Assembly: GCA_963662175.1 (NCBI GenBank)
Contig: OY759226.1
Location: 25,776,446 to 25,840,445, forward strand
DNA from: Aradus depressus
Lineage: Eukaryota; Arthropoda; Insecta; Hemiptera; Aradidae
Direction of reading: 5' to 3'
Length of the DNA: 64,000 nucleotides
Shown here: piece by piece, positions 1-10,911 of the stretch
How positions within the stretch are numbered: position 1 is the first letter of the stretch
Layout of the letters: every line of letters starts with the position of its first letter
Translations under genes and position numbers: made by a program
The notes under the pieces: model-generated
The model's database searches: none
Told to the model about the DNA's origin: nothing
Seen by the model: the letters and a program-made list of their open reading frames with translations, nothing else

Positions 1-117
1 CTTAAGGAGGAAACTACACGACATACTAAACAACGTTAACAATATATCGCAGCAGTGTAGTAAAAAGTTATGTGCAAGCTCGCTAAGTTAAAGCATAAAA
101 AGTATATTGCTTCAACA

Positions 118-300
118 TCTTGTACTTCACCAGAAGTATAGGGGAAGTTATGTAATCGGTCAGAAATTTGATGTCGAGTTTTTACCAAAATATTATATTT
201 TGGACACCATTCCACAATTGAAAAAGGAACATTCTGTCTGTCTGTGTGCGTCTGTTGAAAACATCATATATATAAAGCTGAAAATGTCTGTGCGTTGTAC
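118..300 (+). repeat. Family G repeat, head fragment
   Basis: The string AGTATAGGGGAAGTTATG followed by TAATCGGTCAGAAATTTGATG is the characteristic head of family G, which recurs about twenty times here. In longer copies the head leads into the block around ACACGATAACTCCCGATAG; here it decays after about 70 bp. No coding potential is visible. Assignment rests on comparison between copies inside this window. Confidence 0.6.
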
Positions 301-329
301 CGCTATAACTCACGAACGGCTTGATGGAT

Positions 330-788
330 TTGATTAATTTTTTTTTAATTTGTTTGTCATCGTCTGTGGAAGGTTATAGGCGTATTAGTACCTCAATATC
401 TGGTCCATCCCAGCATCCACCCACGCAATCTTTGTAACTCAAAAACCACTGCAATGATTAATGAGGAATCTTTTTGAATAGATAAGTTTTATCTACCGGA
501 GGAAGGTTAAGGTATATTTTTTAATCAACCCCTGGTCCATCCCAGCATCCACTCACGCAATCTTTGTAACTCGAAAACCATTGCAACGATTAATGAGAAA
601 ACTTTTGAATAAATTAGTTTTAGCTCCAAAGCTAGCGTTACTACAGTTGAAGGACTATAAGCCTTATTCCGTATGAATAATTGAAAATTATAACACCATG
701 AATGTACTGTCGAGGAACTGAATAGCCTTATAGGAGATATTGGGAGAAAAGTCAAAGTTCCCCGGGCAACGCCGGGTATTACTGCTAG
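330..788 (+). mobile_element. Helitron-like 3' end
   Basis: The segment ends in a GC-rich hairpin (CCCGG/CCGGG, 761-765 with 772-776), followed eight bases later by CTAG at 785-788 and then T. That matches the hairpin-plus-CTRR end of Helitrons, which insert between A and T. A block beginning CTGGTCCATCCCAGCATC is duplicated with a 132-bp period (400 and 532). A second copy of the 640-788 part lies in reverse orientation near 50364-50490 with the same CTAG end. No Rep/helicase coding sequence is present, so this is a nonautonomous or truncated copy. The 5' end is not defined. Confidence 0.5.
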
Positions 789-807
789 TTTATGATAAAA
801 TGAATGA

Positions 808-945
808 AATCCATGTGGACGACACCTAATGATTTTCAGTCACATCGGTCAAAGGCAAGGAAATGATTCAGAGTAAGGCTTAATACAAAAAAGTCTAATA
901 ACTGCCGGTGTACTGAATGTATTGACACAATATTTCGGTGGTTTC
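808..945 (+). repeat. Family G repeat, internal fragment
   Basis: Contains the family G blocks GACGACACCTA-TGATTTTCAG, a purine-rich stretch, and CTAATAACTGCCGGTGTA followed by a degenerate ATGTATTGACACAA. This is one internal unit without either end. It directly follows the Helitron-like end. Confidence 0.55.
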
Positions 946-1028
946 CACCATTTGTGGTTCTTTATAGAATTTCGGGTCAAATTTCTGGTTTGTTATATAT
1001 TGTATTCTTAGAGGTAAATACATTTAGT

Positions 1029-1262
1029 TATTTATTGCGATTCATTTTTGGGCTTCAACTACGAGGTCGTATCACCTACTACCAGATCCTGTCCGATGTC
1101 TGGTAGGTGTAGGTTAAAGACGAGTACTCTAGGTGAATAAACCTTGGTTAGCAAAATTTAGTGTTCTCACAGTAGAGTCGAACTCATGTCCACCAGAGCG
1201 ATGATAAAGTGATTTGGTAGTAGGCGATATTGTAGTTAAAGCCCGGGCATGAATCACAATAA
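1029..1262. repeat. SINE fragments, two in opposite orientation
   Basis: Positions 1029-1092 hold the 3' tail of the tRNA-derived SINE on the minus strand. Positions 1105-1262 hold its 3' half on the plus strand, from the AGGTGAATAAA block through CAGTAGAGTCG and CCACCAGAG to GCCCGGGCATGA. Both lack the tRNA-like head. They lie tail-to-body about 12 bp apart, suggesting nested insertion or rearrangement. Confidence 0.6.
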
Positions 1263-1638
1263 CAAACAACAAGTAAAGGTTGAAAGAAAATTGGGAAGAA
1301 CAAAAAAAGAAAATTTTTCTGGTAATCTGCTTTAAAATTAAGAATAAGAAGAGTTTATTATAAGAGTGGCATTTACAGAGGTACAATTATACAATAAGGT
1401 TCCTTGACCATTACCTTTATAATACACTAAATACAAATCAAAAATAATCAGTTAAATTAAAAACAATGCCACTGCTTAAGCTTTATTTATAAAAAACTCT
1501 TAAAGAAATAAAAATACAAATACAAAGTAACTGAAATGAATAGAAAATAAATTAATAAACATTCAAAAACAGAGATTATAATTTAAAATCGTGAACGGAT
1601 ATTTTTGTGTTTCCCTCCCTGAGTTTTCCCTATTTCCT

Positions 1639-1961
1639 TTACCAAAACGTTTTTATATGTGTCATACTTAAGTAAAAAGTTTTACTGAAATTTGTTATGT
1701 AGTCCAGTAGGAGCTCAAAATTTAGGTGTTCATGGATTTGGAGGATGGAGGTGTCCCTCGAGTGGCTACCAACCAATCTAAGGCATTGTGTTGGGCCACT
1801 TGAAGTGATCTCAAGTTGGAATTGCTTGCAAGACCGGCCCACACTGGGCGTGCATACGTTATCACTGGCCGCAACATAATGTATATGAGGAGTCTATTGG
1901 TTAGATTAAGGGCTGCCTTTCTGTGAAGTAAAGGGAATAAGGAGAACACAAGCCCGCTCAC
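1639..1961 (-). pseudogene. LINE reverse transcriptase C-terminal remnant (Jockey-like)
   Basis: Minus-strand translation gives a fragment with NRLLIYIMLRPVITYARPVW and then SNLRSLQVAQ. This matches the conserved segment after the reverse transcriptase domain in Jockey-clade LINEs (compare LLTYACPVW in the intact element at 42149-44839). After about 50 residues the homology continues in a different frame (IHEHLNFELLLDYI), so at least one frameshift is present. It lacks the catalytic core and is non-functional. Confidence 0.65.
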
Positions 1962-2050
1962 AGTATTTGCTTTCTGCCTGATATTTTATTGCTTCAACAT
2001 TAAAATTTTCTTATAAAAAAGAGGTAATTGAAAAGAAGGTTAGCCAATGT

Positions 2051-2139
2051 CCAGGCTTTAACCACGAAGGCTTTAACCACGGAGTCCTAAATGTTGACCT
2101 ACTCAGGTATATTCACCTAGGGTACGGGTCCTTAACGGT
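2051..2139 (-). repeat. SINE fragment, decayed
   Basis: Reverse-orientation SINE pieces: GGCTTTAACCACG repeated twice, GGAGTCCTAAAT, then TTCACCTAGGGTACGGGTCCTTAACG. The alignment to the SINE body is interrupted by deletions and there is no tRNA-like head. Confidence 0.5.
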
Positions 2140-2587
2140 CCATAACAGAAAGGTTTAACAGAAATACACAATTTAAAGTTTAACTCCCTCAATTTTGGAG
2201 ATTTTCGTGACATGTAGTACCTATAAGAATGGAAATTTTGTGAATGCTGCAACTCAAAAAGCAATATGTATTTACATACTGTTACGTAAAAAGAAATACA
2301 TAAAGATGAAAAATAATTCTGAGAAAGGTTTTCTTGACGTATAAATCGTCTATCCATGAATATTTAGAAGGCTGTGAGAAGGATTTGGAATTCTCTCTAG
2401 GGCCTTTATCCAGTAGGGGAAAAAAAAGTAGTGCAACATGGACAATATACTTTCACAGCTTTTAAAAAAAGTTTCCGCTCTCCCCTTAAACTTTTCTTTT
2501 TTGGTCTAATTTCGGACAAAATGAGATGGTGTTTTTATTGAGTCCTGGAAACAAATATAAAATTTCGTGTTTAGTTAGTTTTAGTTA

Positions 2588-2656
2588 TTGCGACTCATGC
2601 CCTGGCTTTAACTACGAGATCATATCGCCTACTATCCAAGCGCTCTTTCGGGGGTG
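2588..2656 (-). repeat. SINE 3' fragment
   Basis: Reverse-orientation SINE tail: GACTCATGCCCTGGCTTTAA, then a variant of ATCGCCTACTACC and GCGCTCTTTCG. It stops before the 5' half and abuts the family G copy that follows. Confidence 0.6.
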
Positions 2657-2659
2657 AAA

Positions 2660-3090
2660 AAAAAATTGATGTGTATCCGTGAACACGATAACTCCCGATA
2701 GAAAGAAAAACTCTCTAGCGAATACACCTATTGTTTTTCAGCCAAACCGGTCAAAGGGAGGGGTGGGGGAGATTAAGGGAGAGGCTTTACACAAAAACTC
2801 TAATAAAATTGCCGTTGTACCTAATGCATATATCGACACTTTCATATTTAAAGTCAAAAGTCTAAAAGGACGACGTGGAAGGAAATCGAGGTTCTGTCGT
2901 GTAAAAGAAAATGCAAAATTTCGAAAACTATTTATTTTCTTCTTCAGGGGGGGAGGGATCAACTCATTGGCCCCAATAATTGCCAATGTAATAAATGTGT
3001 CGTCATCAAATTTAGTACGAGGATTTAGAAGCTAAGTCCGCTATTGATTAATTAGTTCTGGGTAAGTACAATGCCGGTGATTGAACTTTT
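2660..3090 (+). repeat. Family G repeat, long copy
   Basis: Runs from the GTGAACACGATAACTCCCGA block through two internal units. Markers are ACACCTATTGTTTTTCAGCC with GGTCAAAGGGAGG, then CTCTAATAAAATTGCCG. It ends in TTCTGGGTAAGTACAATGCC and GGTGATTGAAC, the terminal part shared by other copies. A segment around 2870-2945 looks inserted. The 118-codon open frame at 2679-3035 has no recognisable domain and simply crosses the repeat. Confidence 0.65.
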
Positions 3091-3099
3091 TCATTCCAT

Positions 3100-3830
3100 G
3101 TTCAAAATTGATAACAATGATTTGAATCCATTGAAGAAGCTCTTCATTTCAATGAAGGAAAACAGATTTGCTTCTTTAATACAAGAAAACTTTCTAATAT
3201 AAAAATTTAATGGAGACATTTTATTCTTGAAGAAAAAAATTCTTTTAAGTTGAAAGAGGAAACTTTCTTCATTAAACTCTTTCTAAGTTACCTTTCTTCA
3301 AAAGAATTAAAAGAAATAAATACAGAAATACAAAGTAACACTGTATACTATCTATCTCTTCTATCTTTTATCTTCCTTTATTTACAGATAAAGTTGTTTT
3401 ATAAAATGCTTTTTGTTTCTATTGAACAGAAAAAAGTTTTTTAATATTTAACGTTATTCAGAGAGAATTTTAGATATTTAAGAACTTTTGCAAAGAAAAA
3501 GAACGTAAGAATTGAACTGAAATTATTATCTGTGAAAAAGGACTTTTTTTAATTTTGCCAATATCGCGTCTAAGGATGGGACGGGGGGGGATAATTGTCT
3601 CATCCCCCTGAAGAACATATGTAAAAATGAATTATTTCATTTTTGTTTTTAGTATAGGTAGCATTGTATTTCGAATGAGGTTAGTGGAGTAACAGTAAGA
3701 GAGGTTATAGTTGTTTTGTTAAAATTAGGATTCAAAGACTATAAAAACAGATTTTCTTTTTAGGTAAGATATTATTGTATTATCTGTAAAACTAATGTTT
3801 AAAATTTAATAACAATAAAAAAATATTTCT
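3100..3830. other. Unassigned AT-rich interval
   Basis: AT-rich sequence with A/T runs and a short G-run near 3585. I see no domain, no clear repeat end and no RNA gene. The longest open frame, about 64 codons, has no recognisable similarity. Confidence 0.4.
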
Positions 3831-3879
3831 TTTTAGGAGTAAAACTGTCTATAGTTTATCACCTGCCCATCCAGCATTC

Positions 3880-4060
3880 CAACATTATAACGACTCGCTG
3901 ATACTCCGAACTGCGATGTATGTGGGGATATTGAAGATATGTTACACATCTTTGTGTCCTGTATAAAATATGATGATTCACGACAGGGATGCGAAATGTT
4001 GCAGAACGCCGAAAGTTTTCTGAAACAGTTAGTAACTTCTAAAGCCAAATTCATTCCTGG
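3880..4060 (+). pseudogene. LINE ORF2 C-terminal zinc-knuckle remnant
   Basis: Plus-strand translation contains CDVCGDIEDMLHIFVSC, a CX2C-H-C arrangement followed by IKYDD. It is typical of the C-terminal cysteine-rich motif of LINE ORF2 proteins; compare CPMCYSPCKDDLYHFLIAC near 45920 and CSLCATDEVESVFHFMC near 53400. Upstream reverse transcriptase sequence is missing and stops flank the fragment. Confidence 0.5.
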
Positions 4061-4344
4061 GCTGATGGCTTGCGTCGATGGGGTGCCTTCTGTTTCCGCC
4101 CCGGGTCTTTGTCACTCCTGGGTTTCCCCAAAGAACTCAAACATCTTATGTCCGGCTTATAGGGCAATTACGCCTTGGAGCCAAAAAAAAAACAAAAAAA
4201 AAAAAAACATAGCTACATATTTATTGATTCAACCTCTAGATTTGACTTGTTTGAATATAGAGGTCGTCTCAATAAATATGTTATATAAAAAGAAGATTCT
4301 GATAGATAGAAGAAATAGTTAACATAAAGAACACATGTATTATA

Positions 4345-4382
4345 GACACTGATGATGAGAGTGCTTCATGAAACGTTTGTAA
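4345..4382 (+). other. Hammerhead-ribozyme-like motif
   Basis: Reads ACA-CTGATGA-T, a short hairpin arm pair around GAGAGTGCTTC, then GAAA, the palindrome ACGT, T and TGT. This matches type I hammerhead order. Stem I is 3 bp, and stem III is a self-complementary ACGT that would pair only in a dimer. One extra T follows CTGATGA, and stem II is weak. It is one of six related motifs in the window. Confidence 0.35.
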
Positions 4383-4861
4383 TTGCTATTTTTTAACAAG
4401 GAAAAAATAAATGATGCTGTGTTAAATATATTATATATGAATTCAAAATCTATTCTGAATATAAATATATATGATTTGATTTATTCATACTCTATTTAAA
4501 TAATATAATAAGCTAAATGTTATTTATCCTTTTAGGCAGATTCAGACAGTGAGACGTCAAACATTCGCTAATAAGAGAATATTATGCAACACTTTCAATG
4601 TAAAATATCATTTAAAGAGATTGTGAAGAGTTGTTTTTTAAGAAAAAAATGTGATCTTGTTATCGCAAATTGATTCTTTTGTACACTGTTGAGGGCGTTA
4701 TGTGACATCCCTTCCCCACCTCATTATTTCAAACATAATGATCATTTCAAATTTATTTATTTTCATGCCAATTCGTGTCATAATGATTCGTCGTCAGCAT
4801 CATCATTGTCAGTTGGCGGCCGGAAAAATGAAAGGAGGAATAGAACGATTAAATAACAAAA
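4383..4861. other. Unassigned AT-rich interval
   Basis: AT-rich sequence between the hammerhead-like motif and the TA microsatellite. I see no domain, transposon end or RNA gene in it. Confidence 0.35.
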
Positions 4862-4970
4862 TTATATATATATATATATTATATATAATTATATATATAT
4901 ATATTATATATATATATATATTATATATAATTATATATATATATATATTATATATAAATATATATATAAA
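4862..4970. repeat. TA-rich microsatellite
   Basis: About 100 bp of alternating TATATA with occasional AT or TTATA interruptions. It produces a spurious open frame rich in I and Y. Confidence 0.9.
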
Positions 4971-4975
4971 TCTTA

Positions 4976-5815
4976 AACCTATCAACTTTCAGCCGAATCG
5001 GCCAAAGGATAGGGGGTCAGGATCGGTAAGTCCCTGAAGTAAACCCCTTTATATTTTCCACGAACTTAGTTAATTAATAATATCATTTTGTATCCGGGGA
5101 ACCCCATGTTAATACCTGCTGCAAATAAATAATACAAATGATAGAAGGTAAATTAAAAACAAAATAAGTGGACTGTATATAGGTTAACGAAAAAAAGTAT
5201 AATAATGAAAAAATAGACTAACTAATGGAAACAAAACAAATTAAATCTAAGAAATTATAAAATAAATTATACTAAACATGTCCGGGGAATGTGGGCCGTC
5301 GTGGTGTGGAGACGCCAAGGTGTTGTCTCGTCACAGTGCGGCTGGGCTGAGGGCAGATACTGGTCGAGGTGGTGATGAGATGTGCAGCAAAGGGCTGAGG
5401 GCACTTCTATTCTGACAGCCAGACTGGACTTGACTCGACAGACCGGTCAGGTTAACTTAACAACTATGGCCGCAGTGACCTCTACTGGCCACTATACAAA
5501 GTACATGCACTTTACAAATGGCATCACCCCCTCCACTGTCTTTATAAATTTTATTTCACTTTTCGGCCTTAACACACCATAAGGACGACACCTATATATT
5601 TTCAGCTGAATCGGCCCAAGGTGTCGGGGGATCAAAGGGAGGGCTCATCTCACAAACCCCAATAACTGCCCCATTTATATTTAAATTCAAAACCCCATAA
5701 GGATGTCATATATGAACTTTCAGCAAAAGAGGTCAGAGGAGGGGAATCAAAAAACTTAAAAATTGTTGATCGAAATTTTGCACGAGGATTCAAAAATCCC
5801 TGATTAAAGATGGAT
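4976..5815 (+). repeat. Family G fragments around an unassigned GC-richer block
   Basis: Family G pieces lie at 4976-5045 (CTTTCAGCCGAATCGGCCAA) and 5578-5815 (AAGGACGACACCTATATATT, CCCCAATAACTGCC, ATAAGGATGTC). Between them, about 5280-5560 is noticeably GC-richer, with no recognisable domain, repeat end or RNA gene. The outer pieces could be one copy split by an insertion, but I found no target duplication to prove it. Confidence 0.5.
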
Positions 5816-6423
5816 ATTGATTTGAACTAAATCTGTCAATTGGTTTTAGAGAGTCTAAAACATGAAGATAACATCACACTCATTTAGGTCGTCAGGTGAG
5901 TTGTGGGTCCTGTGTTCCCACTGGAGATGGGACAAGAAACATGTTAAGAACTAAAATATTAAAGTAATTCCAGCTAGGAGAGTAATTTGATACGTTCTAG
6001 GGGCTCCAGAGATTGATACGAAACCAAGAATGGATTATTATTGAGAGAAAAAAAAAAAAAAAACTGTATTATAAAAAAAGTAGTTTTTATTCGAAAAACG
6101 TAGGAGGGAAGAGTTACATGACACCACACAACCAGAACAACACATCAGCAGTTTTAGTAACAATATAACGGCGTTCAATTCGTTTAATTGAGTCCCGTCC
6201 TCCTGTCCACATGAATAACTTCACTTTGTAATTAACATTTTCTATGTATTTCAATAAAAGTGTATTTATTTTTTTTAAATACTTCGTTGAGTTGAAAACT
6301 TAATTATAAGAAACTGAGGATGGATTTCAATTCATAGTTTTTATTGAGAGAGAAGAAAAAACAATATTATTAAAAAAATAGTTTATAATTAAGAGGATTC
6401 ATTAGATACAAGTAGTTCTAGCC

Positions 6424-6661
6424 ACCAGTAGTAACTTGTTACCAGTAGTTACTTGTTACTAGTAGTTACTTGTTACCACTATTTACTTGTTACCACTATT
6501 TACTTGTTACTAGTAGTAACTTGTTACCAGTAATTACTTGTTAATAGTAGTTACTTGTTACCACTATTTACTTGTTACTAGTAGTTACTTGTTACCAGTA
6601 ATTACTTGTTACTAGTAGTTACTTGTTACCAATAATTACTTGTTACCAGTAATTACTTGTA
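6424..6661 (+). repeat. 17-bp minisatellite, about 14 units
   Basis: Tandem array with consensus ACYAGTAGTTACTTGTT. Unit boundaries fall every 17 bp, and variants alternate between CCAGTAG, CCACTAT and CTAGTAG. Several units contain the palindrome ACTAGT. No open frame is maintained. Confidence 0.9.
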
Positions 6662-7038
6662 TTGTAGTTGCCCTGGCATGAGACATGATATTAACTAGGT
6701 AACTATCAAATGAAATGGAATGAAACTATTATATCAATATTGTAAAACATTCTTTTGGTTTCAGAGAGAGAGAGCAATAACTTATTTTATTAATTCGATC
6801 TGGTGAAGTACAATGCTGATGATTCACCGCCAACATGTACTTGAGACTGCATCAAGAGAACCGGTTAGATGTAATTCCAACTTGGAGAGTGGTTTGCTAA
6901 CTTACTACTTGGAGCGCTGTACGCCTTGCTAAACCGCTAACCGACTCCACTTTTAACTTTCAGATTAATCTAACCAATACCTGACCTGAGGATATTCAAT
7001 AAATGCCAGAAGCGAATTGCTTTTCCTTGATCTTCACG

Positions 7039-7253
7039 CCCCAGTCACTGAGACAACATAGAATATTATGGTTCCCAGATGTTCCGATCTGACGGGGTAG
7101 GTCCCGATTTTCAGTTGGTCTTCAAAAAAAAAGAAAGTTATATAACAAAGAGAATTCACAGAAGGAAACGGAAAATCGAGACATATCCGGTCAGATCGGA
7201 ACATCTGGGAACCGTAATATTCTGATGTGAGGGTGTTATCTCAGGGACTGGGG
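7039..7253. repeat. Imperfect inverted repeat with ~97-bp loop
   Basis: Left arm 7039-7093 (CCCCAGTCACTGAGA through GTTCCGATCTGAC) pairs with right arm 7190-7253 (GTCAGATCGGAAC through CAGGGACTGGGG). The inner 25 or so bases are nearly perfect; the right arm carries an insertion in its outer half. It could be a small foldback element. No target duplication was identified. Confidence 0.7.
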
Positions 7254-7417
7254 TTGGTAAAAGCGTTACGACACGGAAATGGCAACGAAAGTTTCACTCT
7301 CCCCTCCCCGACTCCGCCGATCTACATTAGGAAGGGATGAAGGTTTGGGAGGGGATGAATAGTCTTAGCGGGCTTTATATCGATAAATATGACTCTTCTA
7401 TCATTGAATATTGGCTC

Positions 7418-7640
7418 TTCTAACTTTGATTTTGGCTGGAGATTTGAATTGTAATTTTGCAGAAGAGAGGGCTAAGCCATTGATTAAGTTTATTTTTGAC
7501 ACATTTAAACTGAGAATGTTAAATTATCGAAAGGCACAATTATAGACGCTGTTTTTGCAAAATTCGTAGAAAATATTGAGCTCAAAATTTATATTTCTTA
7601 CTTAGTGACCATAAACCAATCATTTCATTTATAGATTTTG
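7418..7640 (+). pseudogene. AP-type endonuclease remnant (LINE or Helentron)
   Basis: Translation in shifting frames yields LAGDLNCNF, then AKPLIKFIFDTFKLRML, then TIIDAVFAKFVENIELK and LLSDHKPI. These correspond to the GDxN motif, a TTIDAVFxR-like block and the terminal SDH motif of exonuclease-endonuclease-phosphatase domains. Such domains occur in LINE ORF2 and in Helentron-type Helitrons. At least two frameshifts are needed. The Helitron-like ends at 788 and 50364 make a Helentron source plausible but unproven. Confidence 0.5.
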
Positions 7641-8017
7641 AAGAAAATAATGTACATGATCCTGAATGAGACGAGGCCAATAACTATACATAACCATGAT
7701 GAAAATAATGAGACAAAATCTAGATTAAGTTGATGATTAATAATTATTGTTATAAACATAATTATTATTATAAACTACATGACAATGTACAATACCGATA
7801 AACTTTCTCAAGAAAAATACTTGGAAAATAATTGTAACGAAATGATTCTATGTACCTACATGATTCCATGACAAATTGTACAATATACGATATGAATTGT
7901 ATATTATACTACTTTATTATTATAATAATATGTAAATAAATTGTTTTTATAACTACTCTACAATATTTCATTCCTGATTACTCTCCTAAGATCGACCACT
8001 TTCAATATAATACTCAG

Positions 8018-8352
8018 AGGGCGCCGGTAGCTCAGTGGTATGCGTGCTTGTCTTCTGAGCTCAAGATTGTGGGCTCGTAACCCAACCGAGGCCCTTAGTT
8101 TATTTTATCTGGGAGGTAAAATAAACTTAAGCACGCCATATTTCGGATGGGACGTTAAGCGATGGTCCCGAGCCTGTACGACGTCAGGTACTCGTCAAAG
8201 ACCCCTACCCTAGGTGAATAAAAATTTAGGGTAGGCAAAATTTAGGACTCCCAAAGTAGAGTCGGCTCATGTCCACCAGAGTGACGAAAGAGCGCTCTGT
8301 TAGTAGGCGATATGACCTCGTAGTTAAAGCCCGGGCATGAGTCATAATAACT
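8018..8352 (+). mobile_element. tRNA-derived SINE, near full length
   Basis: Starts with GGGCGCCGGTAGCTCAGTGG, whose TAGCTCAGTGG is a Pol III A box. A degraded B box GGCTCGTAACC follows, then the SINE body: TTATTTTATCTGGGAGG with its complement TAAAATAAA, CACGCC, GGGACGTTAAGCGATGG, CAAAATTTAGGACTCCC and GCCCGGGCATGAGTCATAA. Length is about 335 bp. It has no coding capacity; SINEs depend on a partner LINE. The CCTAA tail seen in other copies is replaced here by TAACTAAC. Confidence 0.8.
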
Positions 8353-8399
8353 AACTACATAGATACTCTCGTCTAAAACTGGGATAGATTGTTTTTACA

Positions 8400-8697
8400 A
8401 CTTTTATAAATCGATAGAATCATCTAAAACGGGGATAGAAATACATGGATATACTCGTCTAAAATCCGATATGAAATACATATATTGTAAGGAGGGGCTT
8501 AACATAATAACTTTAACTGCCGATAGGATGAATGTATCGATATGCAATTTTGTATGTGTGACCAAAACCCCATAAGGACAACACCATTGAATATTATTCA
8601 AATGTTCGACTGATTTTGATGGTTGGGGGGGGGGGGGGGGGGGGGGGGGGGAATTAATTGATTAATTCGTTCTGGGGAAGTATATAGCCGGTGATTT
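8400..8697 (+). repeat. Family G copy with 27-bp poly-G tract
   Basis: Contains TAACTGCCGATAGGATGAATGTATCGATATG, ACCCCATAAGGACAACACC and the end TTCTGGGGAAGTATATAGCCGG. Between them is an uninterrupted run of 27 G at 8625-8651. Equivalent purine-rich positions in other copies also expanded: 36172-36192 as G, 33946-33964 as C on the opposite strand. Confidence 0.65.
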
Positions 8698-8698
8698 A

Positions 8699-8776
8699 AG
8701 AGCGCTCTGGTAGTATGCGATATGACCTCGTAGCATGCCCCGGGCATGAGTCATAAAACCTAACCTAACATAGTAC
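8699..8776 (+). repeat. SINE 3' fragment with CCTAA tail
   Basis: Begins in GAGCGCTCTGGTAGTATGCG and ends GGGCATGAGTCATAAAACCTAACCTAAC. The CCTAA units are the usual tail of this SINE family. The 5' 250 bp are absent. Confidence 0.7.
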
Positions 8777-9325
8777 TCCTTAAGAGCATGCCTTCGTCAA
8801 TTCGATTACTTTTCCTAAATAAATTTTATAATTTGATAATTTAAATTTGAAATTATTTCAATTTAAAATTATTTTCAGCCAATAATTATTTCCAACTAAA
8901 ACGTCATAGAGTTGCTCCGATCCTTGCTGAAACACGGTCCTAGCTTTCAGACAAATCGGTAAATTGGTTTCAGAGGGATAACTTTCAAATTTCAATGAAA
9001 ATTCAACATCCATTTCTTCATATTTTGTATTATGGGGAAAGTAAACTACTTTGAGTAAATTTCCACCAATTTAGTTCCAAATTATCTCTGGACCACGTGA
9101 CACTTGTTGCTCTGGTGGAGATACGAATCTGGAGCTTAGGAAACTGTCATGAAAGAAAAATCACGAGATTCCTTCCATTCCGTTGTGTTATTTGTCACTG
9201 TGTGATTTGAACCTGCTCCTATTCACAGTTCCAGTATCGTGATTAGTCACTGTCACTCAGGACTGTCAGAGGCATAAAGAAACACAGCTTATACTAGGTT
9301 ACATTGGCCCATCTAGTTAGTCAGG

Positions 9326-9525
9326 CATTGTGACTCATGACTAAGAGGTCATCTCGCCTACTACCAGAGCGCTCTTTCGTTGCATAAGCTCGACTACTAT
9401 GGGGTTCCTAATTTTTGTATATCCTAAATTTTTATTCAACTAGGGTAAGGGTCTTCAATGTAGATACCCGCGACCAACCGAAGGACGGCGTGCTCAAGGA
9501 TTTTCCACCTCCCAGATTCTGGTAC
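9326..9525 (-). repeat. SINE fragment, diverged
   Basis: Reverse-orientation SINE body: GACTCATGACTAAGAGGTCA, CGCCTACTACCAGAGCGC, CCTAAATTTTTATTCA, GAAGGACGGCGTGCTCAAGG and CACCTCCCAGATTCTGG. Substitutions are heavy, so this is an older copy. The open frame 9415-9600 runs through it and is not a gene. Confidence 0.6.
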
Positions 9526-10147
9526 ATACTGTACATATTTTACTATAAACCAAGAGCGGTAATAGAAAAAAAAAGCTTTTCCGTTCTCAAACTAAAATAA
9601 TTTTTGATCTGAAAGAATATACAATGATGGTGATTCATCATTTAGTGAGAAGTTCCTACAGAAGTAAGTACAAAGTTCAGACGGAAGTGTACAAAGTTCA
9701 AGAGATGTGTCCGAGTGTCTGGATGATCTCAAAACTTGCGAGACTATCGATCTGAAAGGTTGAAAAGGAGAGCGCATTCTAGGAAGGAGACAGGATACTA
9801 CCTCGGTTGAATGTGGTGCCATCTCGCGGAACTCTACAGCACTATCCTAATTCTTACCTTTGACACGAGGAGCAGCACTCATCATGGCGCCTAACTGTCT
9901 CACAAGATAATACTGCAAAGCAGACTAATCCTGGCAGATATTCGGGGGATTAAGGACATCTCGTTTGAATACTTTTCAAAACAGTAAAAAATACTGAATT
10001 TTTAAAAGAAAGGAAAAAAAATTTACAGAGAAGTAAATAAGATCAGTTCACACACACTGAAGGGGGCCGTAGGCGAACATTTCTGCCTACGCCAGTGGCG
10101 TTGAGTTTTCACCGTTACTTTTATGTTTTCCGACCCCTTGTTTCCAA
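9526..10147. other. Unassigned interval
   Basis: No recognisable repeat end or domain. Nested similar phrases (AAGTACAAAGTTCAGACG, TGTACAAAGTTCAAGAG) near 9663-9703 suggest a short local duplication. The rest is unique-looking sequence of mixed composition. Confidence 0.4.
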
Positions 10148-10330
10148 TAATAGAAAACAAAATTTATGTGTGTTTATGAACACGGTAACTCCCGATAGGA
10201 TGAACATATCGACACGAAATTTTGAGGGTTCAGAAACACCTATGTAATACAATAGTAGAAAACTATTGATTTTTAGCATAACCGGTGAATTGTTTTGGAG
10301 TAAATTGCATTGCCGGTGATTCAGTGAATA
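10148..10330 (+). repeat. Family G short copy
   Basis: Contains GAACACGGTAACTCCCGATA, GAACATATCGACACGAAATT, then a deletion to the tail (ACTATTGATTTTTAGC, GGTGAATTGTTTTGGAG, GCCGGTGATTC). The central units are missing, giving about 180 bp. Confidence 0.65.
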
Positions 10331-10911
10331 CTTTTAATAACTAGGGTTCTCTCCGAATGCGGTAGATATCATGTAACACACAAACCTACAAACAAACATA
10401 AAGCCATCTGACTATAGAAAGCTTGTCTAGCTAAATATCCCGCTCCTCCAATAAAATATAAATTATAGAACCCTAAAGACACAGAAAAATATTCTCAAAG
10501 AAACGACAAAAACATTGCTGCTTGTACCTTCGATATAAATCAAAAGAAATAGTTCTTGTAAAGCTAACCAACGACCAAATTGTCCTTAATGACCCTGGTC
10601 TTGAAAGATGCTTCAAAGTTTAAAAATATGGAGTAAAACAGCCGATAAGCCACATAAAACAGAGGGATTTGTTGTAAAAACGATGACTGGTGGAAGTTTA
10701 CGATGTCAGCGATATACTGTTATTTTCTAAAAGAATGAGTTTTTTGATAGAATATGTTCATTCATGCAGAAATGGGATAAAATGGTAAGAACCATGTAAG
10801 GACTAGATGTAGGTCGTTCTTTTTATGATGGCAGATGAGGTTATCATTTCAGTGAGAATATCATACCATTACATCTTTGTTATCTGTTCTATAGAGTGCA
10901 GGGGGAGACAA

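Noticed and set aside
2679..3035. 118-codon open frame
   Set aside because: Lies across a family G repeat copy; no domain, and the frame is not open in other copies.
4702..5037. 111-codon frame rich in Ile and Tyr
   Set aside because: Produced by the TA microsatellite at 4862-4970.
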